DNA from: Ascidia mentula
Lineage: Eukaryota > Chordata > Ascidiacea > Phlebobranchia > Ascidiidae
Reading direction: 5' to 3'
DNA: 64,000 bases
Assembly: GCA_947561715.1 (NCBI GenBank)
Contig: OX387198.1
Span: 6,386,001-6,450,000, forward strand
How positions within the stretch are numbered: the stretch's first letter is position 1; each line of letters starts with the position of its first letter. The notes under the pieces were generated by a model. It was not told the DNA's origin and did no database searches. It saw only the letters and a list, made by a program, of their open reading frames with translations. The position numbers were made by a program, and so were the translations under genes. Shown one piece after another: positions 37,081 through 47,645 of the stretch.

Positions 37081-40000
37081 TCATGAAATGAGAGATTTTC
37101 TTTCATCGTCCGAAGACATTTTATCCCTTTGTCGGTCAGCGTACCACACGCATCTATAAAACAATTTTTTAACGAATATAGTACTTTTTTTTAAAACAGT
37201 TATTTAACGAATATAGTACTTTTTATGTTGTTTAACGTAAAAAAAATAACGTTTACTTACGTAATTAGCAATATCGGAATAACGAGCACGGTGGCAGCAA
37301 ACAGCCACACAAAGCCATGGTAGATAGAAATCGTAGCTGAATACAGGGTTAAAAATGAAATCGTGGAAAGCAGAAAAGTGATAATTTCCGAACTGGAAAG
37401 TAAAGCGAACGAAGCACCTGAAAACGTAACACAGTATCAGATTAGAATTACACATATATATGTTGTATACAACACAAAAATCGAACCGTGCTCAAACTCC
37501 GAAACGAGGTTGGACATCTGCGCCTTGATAAAAGAAGTTTGTGCGTTTCCGAATGCCAGCGTAGCAGTGGCTACAACAGAAAAAAAAACATCTTAAAATT
37601 TACAGTTTGTACGTTGACTTGCACTGGGCACCGAGGGTGCGACTTACCGATGAATACAACGAACGTTTCAGTGGCGAACGACATCACCATGGTGTATGCA
37701 ACCCATCCGAAGAAACACACAATGATTAACATATTGTTGGAAAATCCCAAACATCGTTGGTAGATTATAATTACAACTGGAGTAAAACCAATCACCATAA
37801 ACTTCATTCCCTGTTAAAATATGTAATTTATAAACTGTACTCTTTACAACTGTTCTTTCTGAGAAAACATTTGAGACGTAATTTGTAAAAAAACACTATC
37901 TTCTGTTTTGGGGTTTGACATAATCAGTGTGAAGATTGCATACGAATGCCAACTCTGAATTAAAGTTTGTCCAAGGACTCTTTTTCACTAAAGCAACTAG
38001 TTCTTTCGCTCCCTAAATCAGATCCGTAAACCACTTACCGATTGTATACCGACCAGCACTGGATTAAAGCAAAGAGGTTGCGAGAGAAGGTAAATGGTGG
38101 TGAATGTTTGTGTGCCCACATTGACGAACATGGCGAAGTCGTACGAAATCAAATAAAACCACATTCGCCAAACCCTACCCGGATATCTGCCGCCACCGTG
38201 CGGACAAACTTCTGCATGTAAAAAGAATTAACATTCACTTCATGAAAGAGCTCGGTATTCTGCGCCTCGTACCTGATGAAGGTGATATTTTGGTGACGTT
38301 GTTGTCTTGGTCCCTTGTAATGCAGCACTGATCGCAGTGGCTGTATTCGCTGCTGTAAACGTTCCAAACAGATCGCAACAAGTCGAGGAGATTATAACCT
38401 TTCTTCTTTGCATGTTTTTGTTCTGACAGGGAAAATATAAGCATTACAAACATAAAGTGAATGTAAAGTGAATAATAAAAAAATATGATATATCAACATT
38501 TTATGGTAATAAATTTAACCTACATAACCGTTTTGCGTGTCTAGAAAACTGATTTTCAACATTGTTACTATAACTCAATATTTGAATGTGTAATTGTTTT
38601 AAGTACTATTGGTTTATTTCCCGCGTTAAATTTGATTAAACTATAATTGAAATAGCCTGTCCTAAACCATCCCACACTCAAATGTGTAATTTTGGCGGAT
38701 GTACCGACCACAAAGTTTTCTACCAAAAACTATTGCCCCAAAAAACAATTCAAAAAAATGCAACTAACTTTTCTCTGTTTCACCGTTTCGATCAAATGAT
38801 CCGTAATCGGACGTAATAGAACTGCTTGAAGCAGATCGAGATATTATGACATCAACATCGTTGTTGTTGACCGTGGCGTCATCATCGCTTGCGTCGTCCA
38901 ACATTTGGCTACGTAATACTCGTGAATCGGGCAAAAAGGGAATAATGAGTAGTCCGACTCCAACCAGTATAGTGCAAGCTAGGACGGGGGCAAAGAAACC
39001 CTGGCTGTCAATCCAGTAGCCGCTGATGACTCCAGAAACCCCACCGCCAACTCCAAGACAGGTGTCAAGAATTACCATCCTAGGGTAATATGAATACATT
39101 TATTGGAAAATTAACGAGAACTTTCTACTTTCAAGATTTCTCATGGAAAAAATGGCCGTTTTGAGTTAGCATTATCAAAGAAAGCCAGGTTTAGCTCGCG
39201 TAAACAAAAATGAAAATAGAAATAACTCCTTGCCTGATTCCACGTGATTCGTTTGGGGTAATGTCGCTCAAGTAGGCGTATCCCTGCATCAACAACGTCA
39301 TGTAGTAACCGCCCAGACCGGCGACAAAATTATAAATAAAGAAAGCTTTCAACGGCCAACTGCACAAACAAAAGCAAACATTACAATACGAAAACAGCAC
39401 GGAAAGTTTTCCATTAAGTTTATACTAACTCTAAATACACGGCTGTAGCGAAAAACGCGTTACTGAGAAGTATTCCAACCACAGGTATTGTCATCGCCAA
39501 TTTACGACCGACTCTGTCACCCCATGACGTCACGATGATTCCAGCGAAGGCCGCTGGGATGAACATGGTCATGTCGAATTCTAAAGTCCATCTGGCACAC
39601 AAGTGGGAAAGTTAAATACTTTTACAAATAAACAGTGCACTTGTATTGCAACAACTTTTTAAGTATTTAACATTGTCGCAGCTTGGTGATTAGGTACGTT
39701 ATTGTCTACCAGCTTTAATATCCGTATGGTACCAAATAAGTATAAACCACAGCGTAAACAGAATTTAAAGAATATCCAACGCGCGTGTAACAAACAAACT
39801 TTGTCCACTACTTGCTTTGAAACTTCTTTTGCCACGAGTTGGTCGATGGCAGAGGTTGTGTTGTTTGATTTACAGTCAGTGACAACCTTGTGAGTGATGT
39901 TGTGAAGTTCCGCTACTTTCTGCAAACATGTTGACGGTATTAATTAGGACAATATATTAACGTTATCCTCTACTTACCCGGTATATGTACTGATTTTTCA

Positions 40001-40088
40001 CAACCACTGTTAGAAATGTGCTGAACGTTATGATTGCGTTCATCAAGCAAAGGACACAAACCGCATAGTTATTAACAGAACTGGCCAT
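37081..40088 (-). CDS. SLC46-family MFS transporter, copy B (532 aa)
   Basis: Tandem paralogue of copy A with the same 11-exon structure and phases. Exons in transcript order: 39978-40088, 39816-39919, 39430-39591, 39234-39359, 38784-39079, 38273-38422, 38039-38211, 37648-37810, 37487-37570, 37261-37417, 37081-37153; total 1599 nt, so the length equals copy A although exons 5 and 6 differ by +15 and -15 nt. Markers: GDRVGRK, GGYYMTLLMQGYAYLSD, NVGTQTFTTIY, EHGASFALLSS and the tail CVWYADRQ with a final KSLIS. Two introns begin with GC: gcaagt after exon 2 and gcaagg after exon 4. Both are GT in copy A. Exon 7 is nearly identical to copy A (4 of 57 residues differ by my count), exon 1 only about 38 % identical. 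Substrate unknown. Confidence 0.85.
37167..37230. repeat. Short tandem duplication in copy B last intron
   Basis: The string AACGAATATAGTACTTTTT occurs at 37171 and again at 37206, a 35-base period, within the 107-base intron before the last coding exon. It looks like a recent local slip duplication with no sign of function. Confidence 0.6.
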
Positions 40089-42299
40089 TACATACCCGTT
40101 GATGTTACTGAAAAGGTTGATTTTTCAAGGAAAAATAAAAAAAAAACTGCAGAAACACGATTTAAACTTTCGTCAACGCAGGCTTACAATTTGAAAAACA
40201 ACTAAATTGTGGCTGAAAGTAGTTTATGCCATATTAATGAACAAAATAATGTTTCGTCAAAACAACGACCCATATTGAAGGCAAAACGCTGCGTTTCCCA
40301 TTTGTTTTTCAATTGCCACATCACCCAGATTGTAACCTCTGGCCTAGTTTTTACATTACGTCATAGTTTGTTTGAACATCATCACGTGATGTCGAGTGGA
40401 TTAGGGACGTTTAATCCCTGGCACATCAACATGTACACCCTCGCATGTCCCGAGGTACGTAGGTTTTTTATCTGTCAATTACCACAATATCTTCTGTAAC
40501 GTTTACAATCAATAATTTTCCCAAATGACTTAGCGTGGCAATTTGTACTGAACTAAAGCTTGCCAAAACACCTGTTTTAAAAATTATGTCTGTCTTGTTC
40601 GTATTGTTTACTGGAAACATCAAAAAACAAAATCTGACTGCTGTACGTTAAGACCAGCACCCCAACTGCGCTGAAATACGAAACGGAAGGCGGGTTTAAT
40701 ACTTGCTACAAAGCAAACATCTTGAAACATGCCTGTTACTAATTTACAGACCTCATCACCATTACCAAACGCTTCTCGGCAAATGTAATGCGGCCTCATT
40801 CCCAACGCAAAAAAAAACATTCCTTGGCCTCCCGTTTCAATTTGTCTCGAGTGAAACTTAAAACTGTCCTATTGTGTGTTGTTATAGCTGTACAACTGTT
40901 TTGCAATAAATGCGCCCCTTTAAAAAATGGTATTTAGGCTGCAAGCACTCGTACATTATATAAATAATGTGTAAGTTATAAAACCCACATACAGCCTGGA
41001 GCAATAATTAAAAAGCCAGCAAAACAATAACAAAAACACCCTTTCGAGAACCATCATACATAGCACCAGAAACCGATTACTTACAAAGATAAACACATGA
41101 CGTTGACGGAAATGCAATAAAAAGTTATCTTCATTGTTCAGGTGTAACGACTTGAAGTCTGCAGCGAGCCTGCGACAGCCCAGCTCCTCTGCTAACGTGA
41201 AATGTACAGCATTTGCTTGATCAAATCAAAGTTCCCAATACGTTATATGCCGCTCACCATTACAATCGGTACACGTGTTGCACTAGACTTTTGGTTAGCA
41301 CTGTAGATGGTGTTCATAGCGTGCTCGCAAAATTTAAACAAACAAACCAAAGCCCACAAACCTGACGTGAAACATGCCTGCTCTGTAAAGTTAAGGGTTT
41401 GAAGCGGAAATTGTCGGCTGACATCAAACTAACGACAAACACAGTGTGACAAATGCCCCGCCATTTCCACAACATGTCGTTATTTATCCTGTGAAAACAT
41501 ATTCAGAACATGATGCAGCTGATTTTGAACGCAAACGCAAATGTTTATCAACTATTCACTGAATGAGAACCGGTATTGATAGAAGCTATTAAAATTAATG
41601 CAGTTTCTCAGACACAGCTAAAACTGTATACGTGATCTTCGTCAACATAAACATGTCCGTCACAGAAAACACGTGTCCGCACTTTCTAATCTGAGATTTA
41701 GTTGTAAAGTCTTTACGAGAAATAGAGTTGTTGTGATTTGGCAAGTTTCTCTGTTTTGGTTTTAAGTGGCAGGAAGCGAAAAAGTCCGGTCCGCGGACAT
41801 TTAAGCCCCGGTAAATTTTCACCACAACACAGGCCCGCACGATTCTCAGCAGCAAATTAGAGCTGCCTATAAGTTTGTACGTTCAATTACAGTACAATTT
41901 ATAAACGTCCACCCTGTTTTGCCAGAAAACAAAAATTCTGATGAAAGTGCTCTGTTTTAATGACCCTAAGACGTTCGAAATGTCATGCTTTGTGAGATAA
42001 GTAAAATATGCCTAAATTTTCGAAGGAATCAACATATGAACAGAAAGAGCGTAAAAAACAATTAAAACGCATCATAAAAATTAAAACGCATCAGCGCTAG
42101 CGTGTAAACTTTATCCACAGTGTAACATATACCCTTTGTCTATTGTCAAAATGCTTTTTATTTTAGTTGTGGCCACCGATTGCCGCTTTTTAGCATCGTA
42201 GAAATGTATGGGTAATAAATTACCGGGGACAAAGGTTAGAAAGAAGCTCGTCGAACCCGCGCGCTTGACAGTAAAATTAGAACAAATACTTATACGTAC
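40089..42299. other. Intergenic upstream of SLC46 copy B
   Basis: No gene supported. Contains the block 40669-40752 that resembles 35403-35470 upstream of copy A. At 42061 and 42080 the phrase AATTAAAACGCATCA is repeated. If the exon at 42.3 kb is an alternative first exon of copy B, this stretch would be its first intron. Confidence 0.4.
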
Positions 42300-42442
42300 C
42301 TTAAAAATAAATTCACTTTTCAAAGGCATCAACATGAATGTGGAAAACGCGCACAGAGTGCAGACAACATGCACCAGAAAGTAGCTGTAGGGGCCACATC
42401 GTTCCAACATATTCAAATAAACTTTTTCACAATAATCCCGCA
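42300..42442 (-). CDS. Orphan first exon (TM1) of an SLC46-like gene
   Basis: From the ATG at 42408-42410 to the donor gtacgt there are exactly 37 codons ending in phase 0, as in exon 1 of copies A and B. The peptide (MLERCGPYSYFLVHVVC..., ending SEFIFK) aligns with theirs: a TM helix with AFSTFM where B has TFSTFL, then FIFK where B has YIYR. A possible acceptor (TTTACAG) lies just upstream at 42443. I find no exon 2 to 11 of its own below it before copy B begins. It could be an alternative first exon for copy B, since the phase fits exon 2 at 39919, or a stranded relic. Coding status is inferred. Confidence 0.55.
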
Positions 42443-43259
42443 ACCTGTAAATTAAACCTAACGATCAATGAGAATTTACGTTGCCTTGACTATTATCAAT
42501 ATCTATGTCATATTTGACCCGGTATCTATGTAGTTTCTTGTCGCCTCAATTCTGCTAATCTTAGTTTTAAATCTGGACTCTGGTATTTTGTGTGTTTTGA
42601 ATGCTCTTTGTGCACCACAAGCATTATATCGCTAAGGCTCGTGCTATTAAGACTGTTTAAAACTGTCTGTTACAAGAAGTGCACTGGAAAAAAGAGCACT
42701 AACGCTAAAGAAGCTTCTCTTTTCTGATTTAGAAACGTTAGTCAAGCCGAGGACGCAGCCGCCACAGAAACTTTATCTGACCTAAATAACATTTTTTGTA
42801 CGTGGCATTCTGATACTGTGGGCATGGGGTGCAATGCAATATAACTCACTTTCTGCATTTGGCAATAATTAACTTCAAGTTGCAATTGTTTGCAATAGGC
42901 GGGTGTGCGACTGACGATAAACTCAATTATCCGAAATCAACGTTGTTTTTCTTCTGGTAAAACTGACGTATAGTTTTGTTAACTTTGGTTATTCGAAAAT
43001 GTGGTGATGTATGCATCTTGCTCTCAGCAAATCCGAATGTTTTGTTGTCACAGGAAACTTGCACTTCTGCTTGGGCACCTCGGTCAGTTTCAACGCTGAA
43101 TATCATGATCCATATGCAGAACAGGGATAACATTTATAATTTTATGTATATAGTGTTGTGTACTATTTGGGCTTTTTTAAAGAAACCGCCAACCTGTTTT
43201 GTATATGTAATTGCACTCTTTTGTGACGCCGCGTGTGTATCACAACCAATGTAGAGTAA

Positions 43260-43380
43260 ACACTAGGTGGCACGGTTACTCAGCATTGATCAAGCGCCCT
43301 ACCCGTGAACCTAGCAGAAACCCTGATCGGGATTCGTGGTCAGGATATCTTGGGTCCAAATCCTGCTGTGGTAAAAAAAA
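43260..43380 (+). repeat. Possible tRNA-derived SINE
   Basis: Begins GGTGGCACGGTTACTCAGC, has a B-box-like GGGTCCAAATCC about 85 bases later, and ends in a run of eight A (43373-43380). Promoter-box layout and a poly-A-like end fit a tRNA-derived SINE. The A box is poor and I cannot show flanking duplications. Confidence 0.3.
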
Positions 43381-43977
43381 CTTAATCGTTCGTGCTTTAT
43401 GACATAGCCCTCGGACCAACCACCAATCCCATTTTAAAACACGCACAGAGTTAGGCTTAAAACGTCTACCGGCAGTTTTATTCGAACCTAGTACACGTTT
43501 CGTATGTAGGATGCACCGCAGCTAGCCGTTGTTTGAAACCATCTTTAAGTGGAAGTTGCTGCGGGCCTTGCGACGTGTTTTGCTGTAATCAACCCCCTCG
43601 TTTCGTTAAAACATGGAGAATTTATCGCCACGTTTTTTTTTAAATACATATTTGAGTTTGTGAGTTTGTCAAGTCACAAGCGACGACACGTGAAAAACCC
43701 ACTAATAATATTTTTGTGTCGTCACAGAGATTTCCTAAACTTGTTTTCCAGAATGATTTCAAGTTTTTGCATTGTCCACATTCATTAAATAATCTAAGTT
43801 AATTTATAATGCTAACTCCAATATTGGCCAATCCCCAGGAAGGAAGTAGGCCTATTTTTACCGGAAAATATCGGATGATATGAAATCAAACTGGACACGA
43901 GCTTAAATAGTTTTTAAAATGTTGGTCGATGTACAATGTGCTTAGACATTCGTTTAAGAAGCAAGAAAATAAACGTT
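43381..43977. other. Intergenic, nothing recognised
   Basis: AT-rich sequence between the SINE-like segment and the 3' end of the KP-repeat gene. No gene, repeat or RNA recognised. Confidence 0.5.
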
Positions 43978-43983
43978 TTTATT
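43978..43983 (-). terminator. Polyadenylation signal for the KP-repeat gene
   Basis: AATAAA on the minus strand, about 100 bases beyond the stop codon of the 667-aa ORF. Confidence 0.5.
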
Positions 43984-44079
43984 TCAAAAATAACACAGAA
44001 AATAGTGAAGGGTTAGATGTTTGCCCGACATAACAAAAAACAAAACTCCGAATAAATAGATCCAAAAATGGTTAAAAAA

Positions 44080-46083
44080 TCAAGTCGCCTTCCATCTCTT
44101 ACAGTTGTCGTCTCCTTCGCTTCCACAAACGTTTTCTCTCTTCAAGCTTGCAATAACCGGTATCCGCCTTCCTTCGGTATTGCTCGCCGAACCGCAGCGC
44201 AACAGCGGGCTTCGAAAACGCGTCTCGTTCTCCTTTTGGGTAGTTTCCCGAACAGAAGACTTTACTTCTGCAACGTCCTTACCGGGATCGCTTGCAACCC
44301 TTTTAACGCCAGCTCTGACCACACGGTCGTCATTGTTTTGTTGTGCCCCGTTGCGGCGACTGTGCTTGTCGCTTCTGTAACCACTGCTTGTAAACTCGAG
44401 CCTAGCTTTCACCTTGGCCTCCATGAAGGACCAACCTCCCATCCAACGGGCAAGTTCCGTCAGGCGCTGGTCAAAGCGAATGGCATGAATAGGAGGCCGG
44501 GTTTGGAAGTCCTCTATTAGTCCAAGCACATGCCAAGTCCAACGCAGCAAAAGTTCCCTACTTGTGTCGCTTATTCCGTTTAGTGTACTGCCCAAATGCT
44601 GCAACAGCTTTACATAACCCCAGAGGTAGCGCAAAGGCGTTACGTACGTAAGTTCGGACGGCGGACAAACGAGGTAGTGATCTATAAAAAGGTTTGCCAC
44701 GTTTGAGGGCAGTCTATGTAACTCTTCGTCTAAAAGTTCGATAGTGCTGTGTGCCTCGTCTAGAATGAGTTTCGATTCCCGATCCAATTTGTTCTCCGAC
44801 CTGGGATCCGAAATTGTTCTAGGATCCAAAGACTTTTGTTCGGGTATCGAATCTGGCGTGGGTTTCGGATTCGATTCCTTTTTCGGTTCCGATCTTGAAA
44901 CAGGATTGGGTTCCGGTTTTAACTTGGGATGCGGCACAGGCTTCGGATTCGGATTCGGTTCTGCCTTCGACATTGGTTTTGAATCCGGCTTAGGGATCGT
45001 TTTGACATGCGGCACAGGCTTCGGATGCGACACAGGCTTCGGGTTTGGATTCGGTTCTGCTTTCGACATTGGTTTTGAATCCGGCTTAGGGATCGTTTTG
45101 GCATGTGGCACAGGCTTCGGATTCGGTTCGGTTTTCGACATTGGCTTCGAATCCGGCTTAGGGCTCGTTTTTGCATGTGGCACAGGCTTCGTGTGCGACA
45201 CAGGCTTTGGATTCGGATTCGGTTCTGCTTTTGAGATTGGTTTCAAATCCAGCTTAGGGCTCGTTTTTGCATGAGGCACAGACTTCGGATGCGACACAGG
45301 CTTTGGATTCGGATTCGGTTCTGATTTTGACGTTGGTTTCAAATCCGGCTTAGAGCTCGTTTTGGCATGTGGCACAGGCTTCGGTTCGGCTTTCGACATT
45401 GGCTTTAAATCCGGCTTAGGGCTCACCTTCGAATGTGGCACAGGCTTCGGATTGGGTTCTGCCTTCGACAATGGCTTTGAATCCGGCTTAGAGCTCGCCT
45501 TCTTGTCGTTTTGTGAATTGATTCTGGATGCAGGAGATTTGTTACTGGAATGACTCTTTGTTTCTTTCTCGCGAAAGCGCGGCAATTCTGTTTGAACCGC
45601 GGTTGTCTTTTTACGGGGTTCTGGCTTTGGTGCAGGCTTGTGACATGGCTTCGTCATTGTTGATCTCGTCTGCGTGGAAAGCCTTTCAGTCATTGTGGAG
45701 CTCACCTGGGTGGGAAACTTATCGGTCATTGTTGATCTCGAATGTCTCGAGACTTTCGGTTTGTTGCGCGTCTCAGTAGCCTTTGTACACATCAATGTCT
45801 TCGGAGGGTCCATTGTCATCGTAGACTGACACGCTTGCTTTCGCGTCGACGTCTGAGTCTCCGCGCAAGATTGTTTGGCCGGTGGCAGCGTTTGAGTTGC
45901 GACGCAGATCTTTAACCTCGAGCACGTCTCGCAAGGTTTCGGCCCCTGGACGAGCATGGAGAGCGCTTGCAAAAACCACTTGGACGAACATTCGAAAGTC
46001 TGGCAGAGCTGAGCGTCTTCTCTCTTGTCGGGTTTAATGAGGACGTTGTAGGTCCCGAATACCTTGGCCAGTTTCGTGTCCAT
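44080..46083 (-). CDS. Unrecognised 667-aa protein with KP repeats and TQT motifs
   Basis: A single open frame of 667 codons with a good start context (ACACAATGG) and a poly(A) signal 100 bases past TGA. I do not recognise the family. Residues 1-60 are ordered-looking with a CxxC (CETC). Residues 60-170 hold TQT motifs at 63-65, 76-78 and 137-139, a related VQT at 163-165, and four STMT tetrapeptides. Residues about 197-390 are seven degenerate 22-32-residue repeats of the form PKPDSKPMSKAEPNPNPKPVPHAKT. Residues about 420-560 look alpha-helical and structured (LFIDHYLVCPPSELTYV, LLLRWTWHVLGLIEDFQ). The C-terminal 100 are basic. TQT is the anchor of dynein light chain LC8 binding sites, so multivalent LC8 binding is a reasonable but untested inference. 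No introns are seen, so it may be a retrogene, or an unseen small exon may exist. Confidence 0.72.
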   Translation of the reverse strand: MDTKLAKVFGTYNVLIKPDKREDAQLCQTFECSSKWFLQALSMLVQGPKPCETCSRLKICVATQTLPPAKQSCAETQTSTRKQACQSTMTMDPPKTLMCTKATETRNKPKVSRHSRSTMTDKFPTQVSSTMTERLSTQTRSTMTKPCHKPAPKPEPRKKTTAVQTELPRFREKETKSHSSNKSPASRINSQNDKKASSKPDSKPLSKAEPNPKPVPHSKVSPKPDLKPMSKAEPKPVPHAKTSSKPDLKPTSKSEPNPNPKPVSHPKSVPHAKTSPKLDLKPISKAEPNPNPKPVSHTKPVPHAKTSPKPDSKPMSKTEPNPKPVPHAKTIPKPDSKPMSKAEPNPNPKPVSHPKPVPHVKTIPKPDSKPMSKAEPNPNPKPVPHPKLKPEPNPVSRSEPKKESNPKPTPDSIPEQKSLDPRTISDPRSENKLDRESKLILDEAHSTIELLDEELHRLPSNVANLFIDHYLVCPPSELTYVTPLRYLWGYVKLLQHLGSTLNGISDTSRELLLRWTWHVLGLIEDFQTRPPIHAIRFDQRLTELARWMGGWSFMEAKVKARLEFTSSGYRSDKHSRRNGAQQNNDDRVVRAGVKRVASDPGKDVAEVKSSVRETTQKENETRFRSPLLRCGSASNTEGRRIPVIASLKRENVCGSEGDDNCKRWKAT
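44885..45500 (-). repeat. Coding minisatellite in the KP-repeat gene
   Basis: DNA-level tandem repeats underlie the seven KP units. Phrases such as GGCACAGGCTTCGGATTC and GAATCCGGCTTAGG recur on the + strand with few changes at spacings of roughly 66-100 bases. All length differences are multiples of three, keeping the frame open. Units differ mainly by gain or loss of an NPNPKPVSH block. Copy number is likely to vary between individuals. Confidence 0.8.
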
Positions 46084-47039
46084 TGTGTTGCTCGTTTAAG
46101 TCTACAATTATTTTGCCTAAAGAGTGGCTGAAACAAGAAGCGTTTTAATTTAACCTTGCACAGAAACCGGAGAACAATGACCCGAACTAAACAGAGTTTC
46201 AACAAGCCAGCAGAAAAGGAATGTCACACAGAGGGCATTTGCAGGAAAATTGCGATACGATTAACAAAAAACAAACAAGCGTGAAATACGAATTCAACAA
46301 CACAATGCTTGTAGTACGCTTGCAAATAAGTTGTTAGGTTAGGTTTCGTGTACATACACTGAATAAGCAGTAATATAAAATACAAAATATTAGATCGCAC
46401 CAAAAGTTGTCGCCAAGTACAGAAAACTAGAAAGCCGATGAATTTGATGACAAAGAATGATTGAAATAAATACACATTCAAATGCTTTCGGTGGATAGCA
46501 GTGCAGGGCAGTAATCGATAAATAAGTTGGGAATTTAGTAATCGAGTCTGTTGGGAATTTAGTGGTCGACTGTAGCACTGGAAGTCATTTGGGACAAATC
46601 TACGAACTGAATGCCCGTTGACAATGCAAGTTTGGGGTCAATGAATTCAACAACAATAAACCAATCACAAAAACAGTACACGAACACAAGAATGCGGTGC
46701 TTGCCCTTTCGAACCTTCCAAGTAAGCGCACAGTAAGATGATATAATCAGTGAGAAAAAGAAGGCAAGTACAGCAAGGTGTGCAAACCGCTGCTTTAGGT
46801 ATTTATAACCGCTGCTTTAGGTATTTATAAACGGAACAATGTGGGCCTACTGTCTTCGTCGTTCAGGAATTTTAATCTTTATGTTGCCGCCATAATGCGA
46901 CCAACAGATCAGCAAGTAAATGTAAAGCATTGTTGTCGTTTGAAAGCAGAGTTAAAGGAAACACTGTTTGATTATATGGCGCGTTGTATACAATAGTTTT
47001 GCAGCGACATGCGTAGACAGACGAGCGTGGTCAATAATT
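46084..47039. other. Spacer upstream of the KP-repeat gene
   Basis: Includes the presumed promoter of the 667-aa gene. At 46787-46830 a 22-base unit (CCGCTGCTTTAGGTATTTATAA) is present twice in direct tandem. No other structure or gene seen. Confidence 0.5.
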
Positions 47040-47176
47040 CAGTCACATTGTTTAGAGCGCTCGGCGCCGACAGGTGTTCTAATTTACTGTGAAGATAATT
47101 AGTGTGCAAACATATGACAATGGAAACACACGTTTGTGTGGCCACGTTACTCATGAACACACAAATATTGTAATAC
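47040..47176 (-). pseudogene. SLC46 exon 7-like fragment
   Basis: After an acceptor-like TTGCAG at 47177 the minus strand reads YYNICVFMSNVATQTCVSI, which resembles the exon 7 segment YNVAMFLNVGTQTFTTI of copy A. The match starts in the middle of exon 7, the following PLCFNPALVG is poorly kept, and no donor fits. Probably a remnant of a third copy. The similarity is real by eye but short. Confidence 0.35.
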
Positions 47177-47337
47177 CTGCAAGCTACAACAAGCTATTCA
47201 TTGCTTGCTTGCAAGCGTAAAAAACACATACAACAGAGGTAGCAATAAATGCCAAACAACATTAGCAAGAAAAGGAATATTAAAATTTTTAACTAACGCC
47301 ACTAAAACTAAACTAGCGTTGCATACAGTACAGTAGG

Positions 47338-47560
47338 GTCAAGGGCGGACCCAGAAATTTCTTCAGGGAGGGCGGTTGCAATCAAAAATTCATAGTGAAG
47401 CAATAAAGGCAATTTTGTGCGCTACATATGCATACTAGTAGGCTATGATGAGCTAAAATCAGTTTCAAGAAAACTCCTTTCGTTTCCCACTACATCGGCT
47501 ATGTTCAGCGTTACGGCATGCTCTAGGCCCAGGTGGACAATCGCCCCCTTCCAACCACTA
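47338..47560. mobile_element. Possible decayed DNA transposon
   Basis: Opens with AAGGGCGGACCCAGAAATTT and a G-rich stretch, and closes with a C-rich stretch (ATCGCCCCCTTCC), a style seen at the ends of many non-autonomous DNA transposons. Termini are not clean inverted repeats and I cannot define a target duplication. Low confidence. Confidence 0.25.
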
Positions 47561-47645
47561 CACAGTGCAATTAAACAGACATCGCTGTGAAGGTTAAGCA
47601 ATGGATTGCAACCTTGTCCATTCCGGAAGCGCTCGCGTCATCTGG

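Noticed and set aside
44744-45274. 176-codon Gly/Phe-rich plus-strand frame
   Set aside because: It is the antisense shadow of the KP repeats; the GFGFGS pattern comes from reading the Lys-Pro codons backwards.
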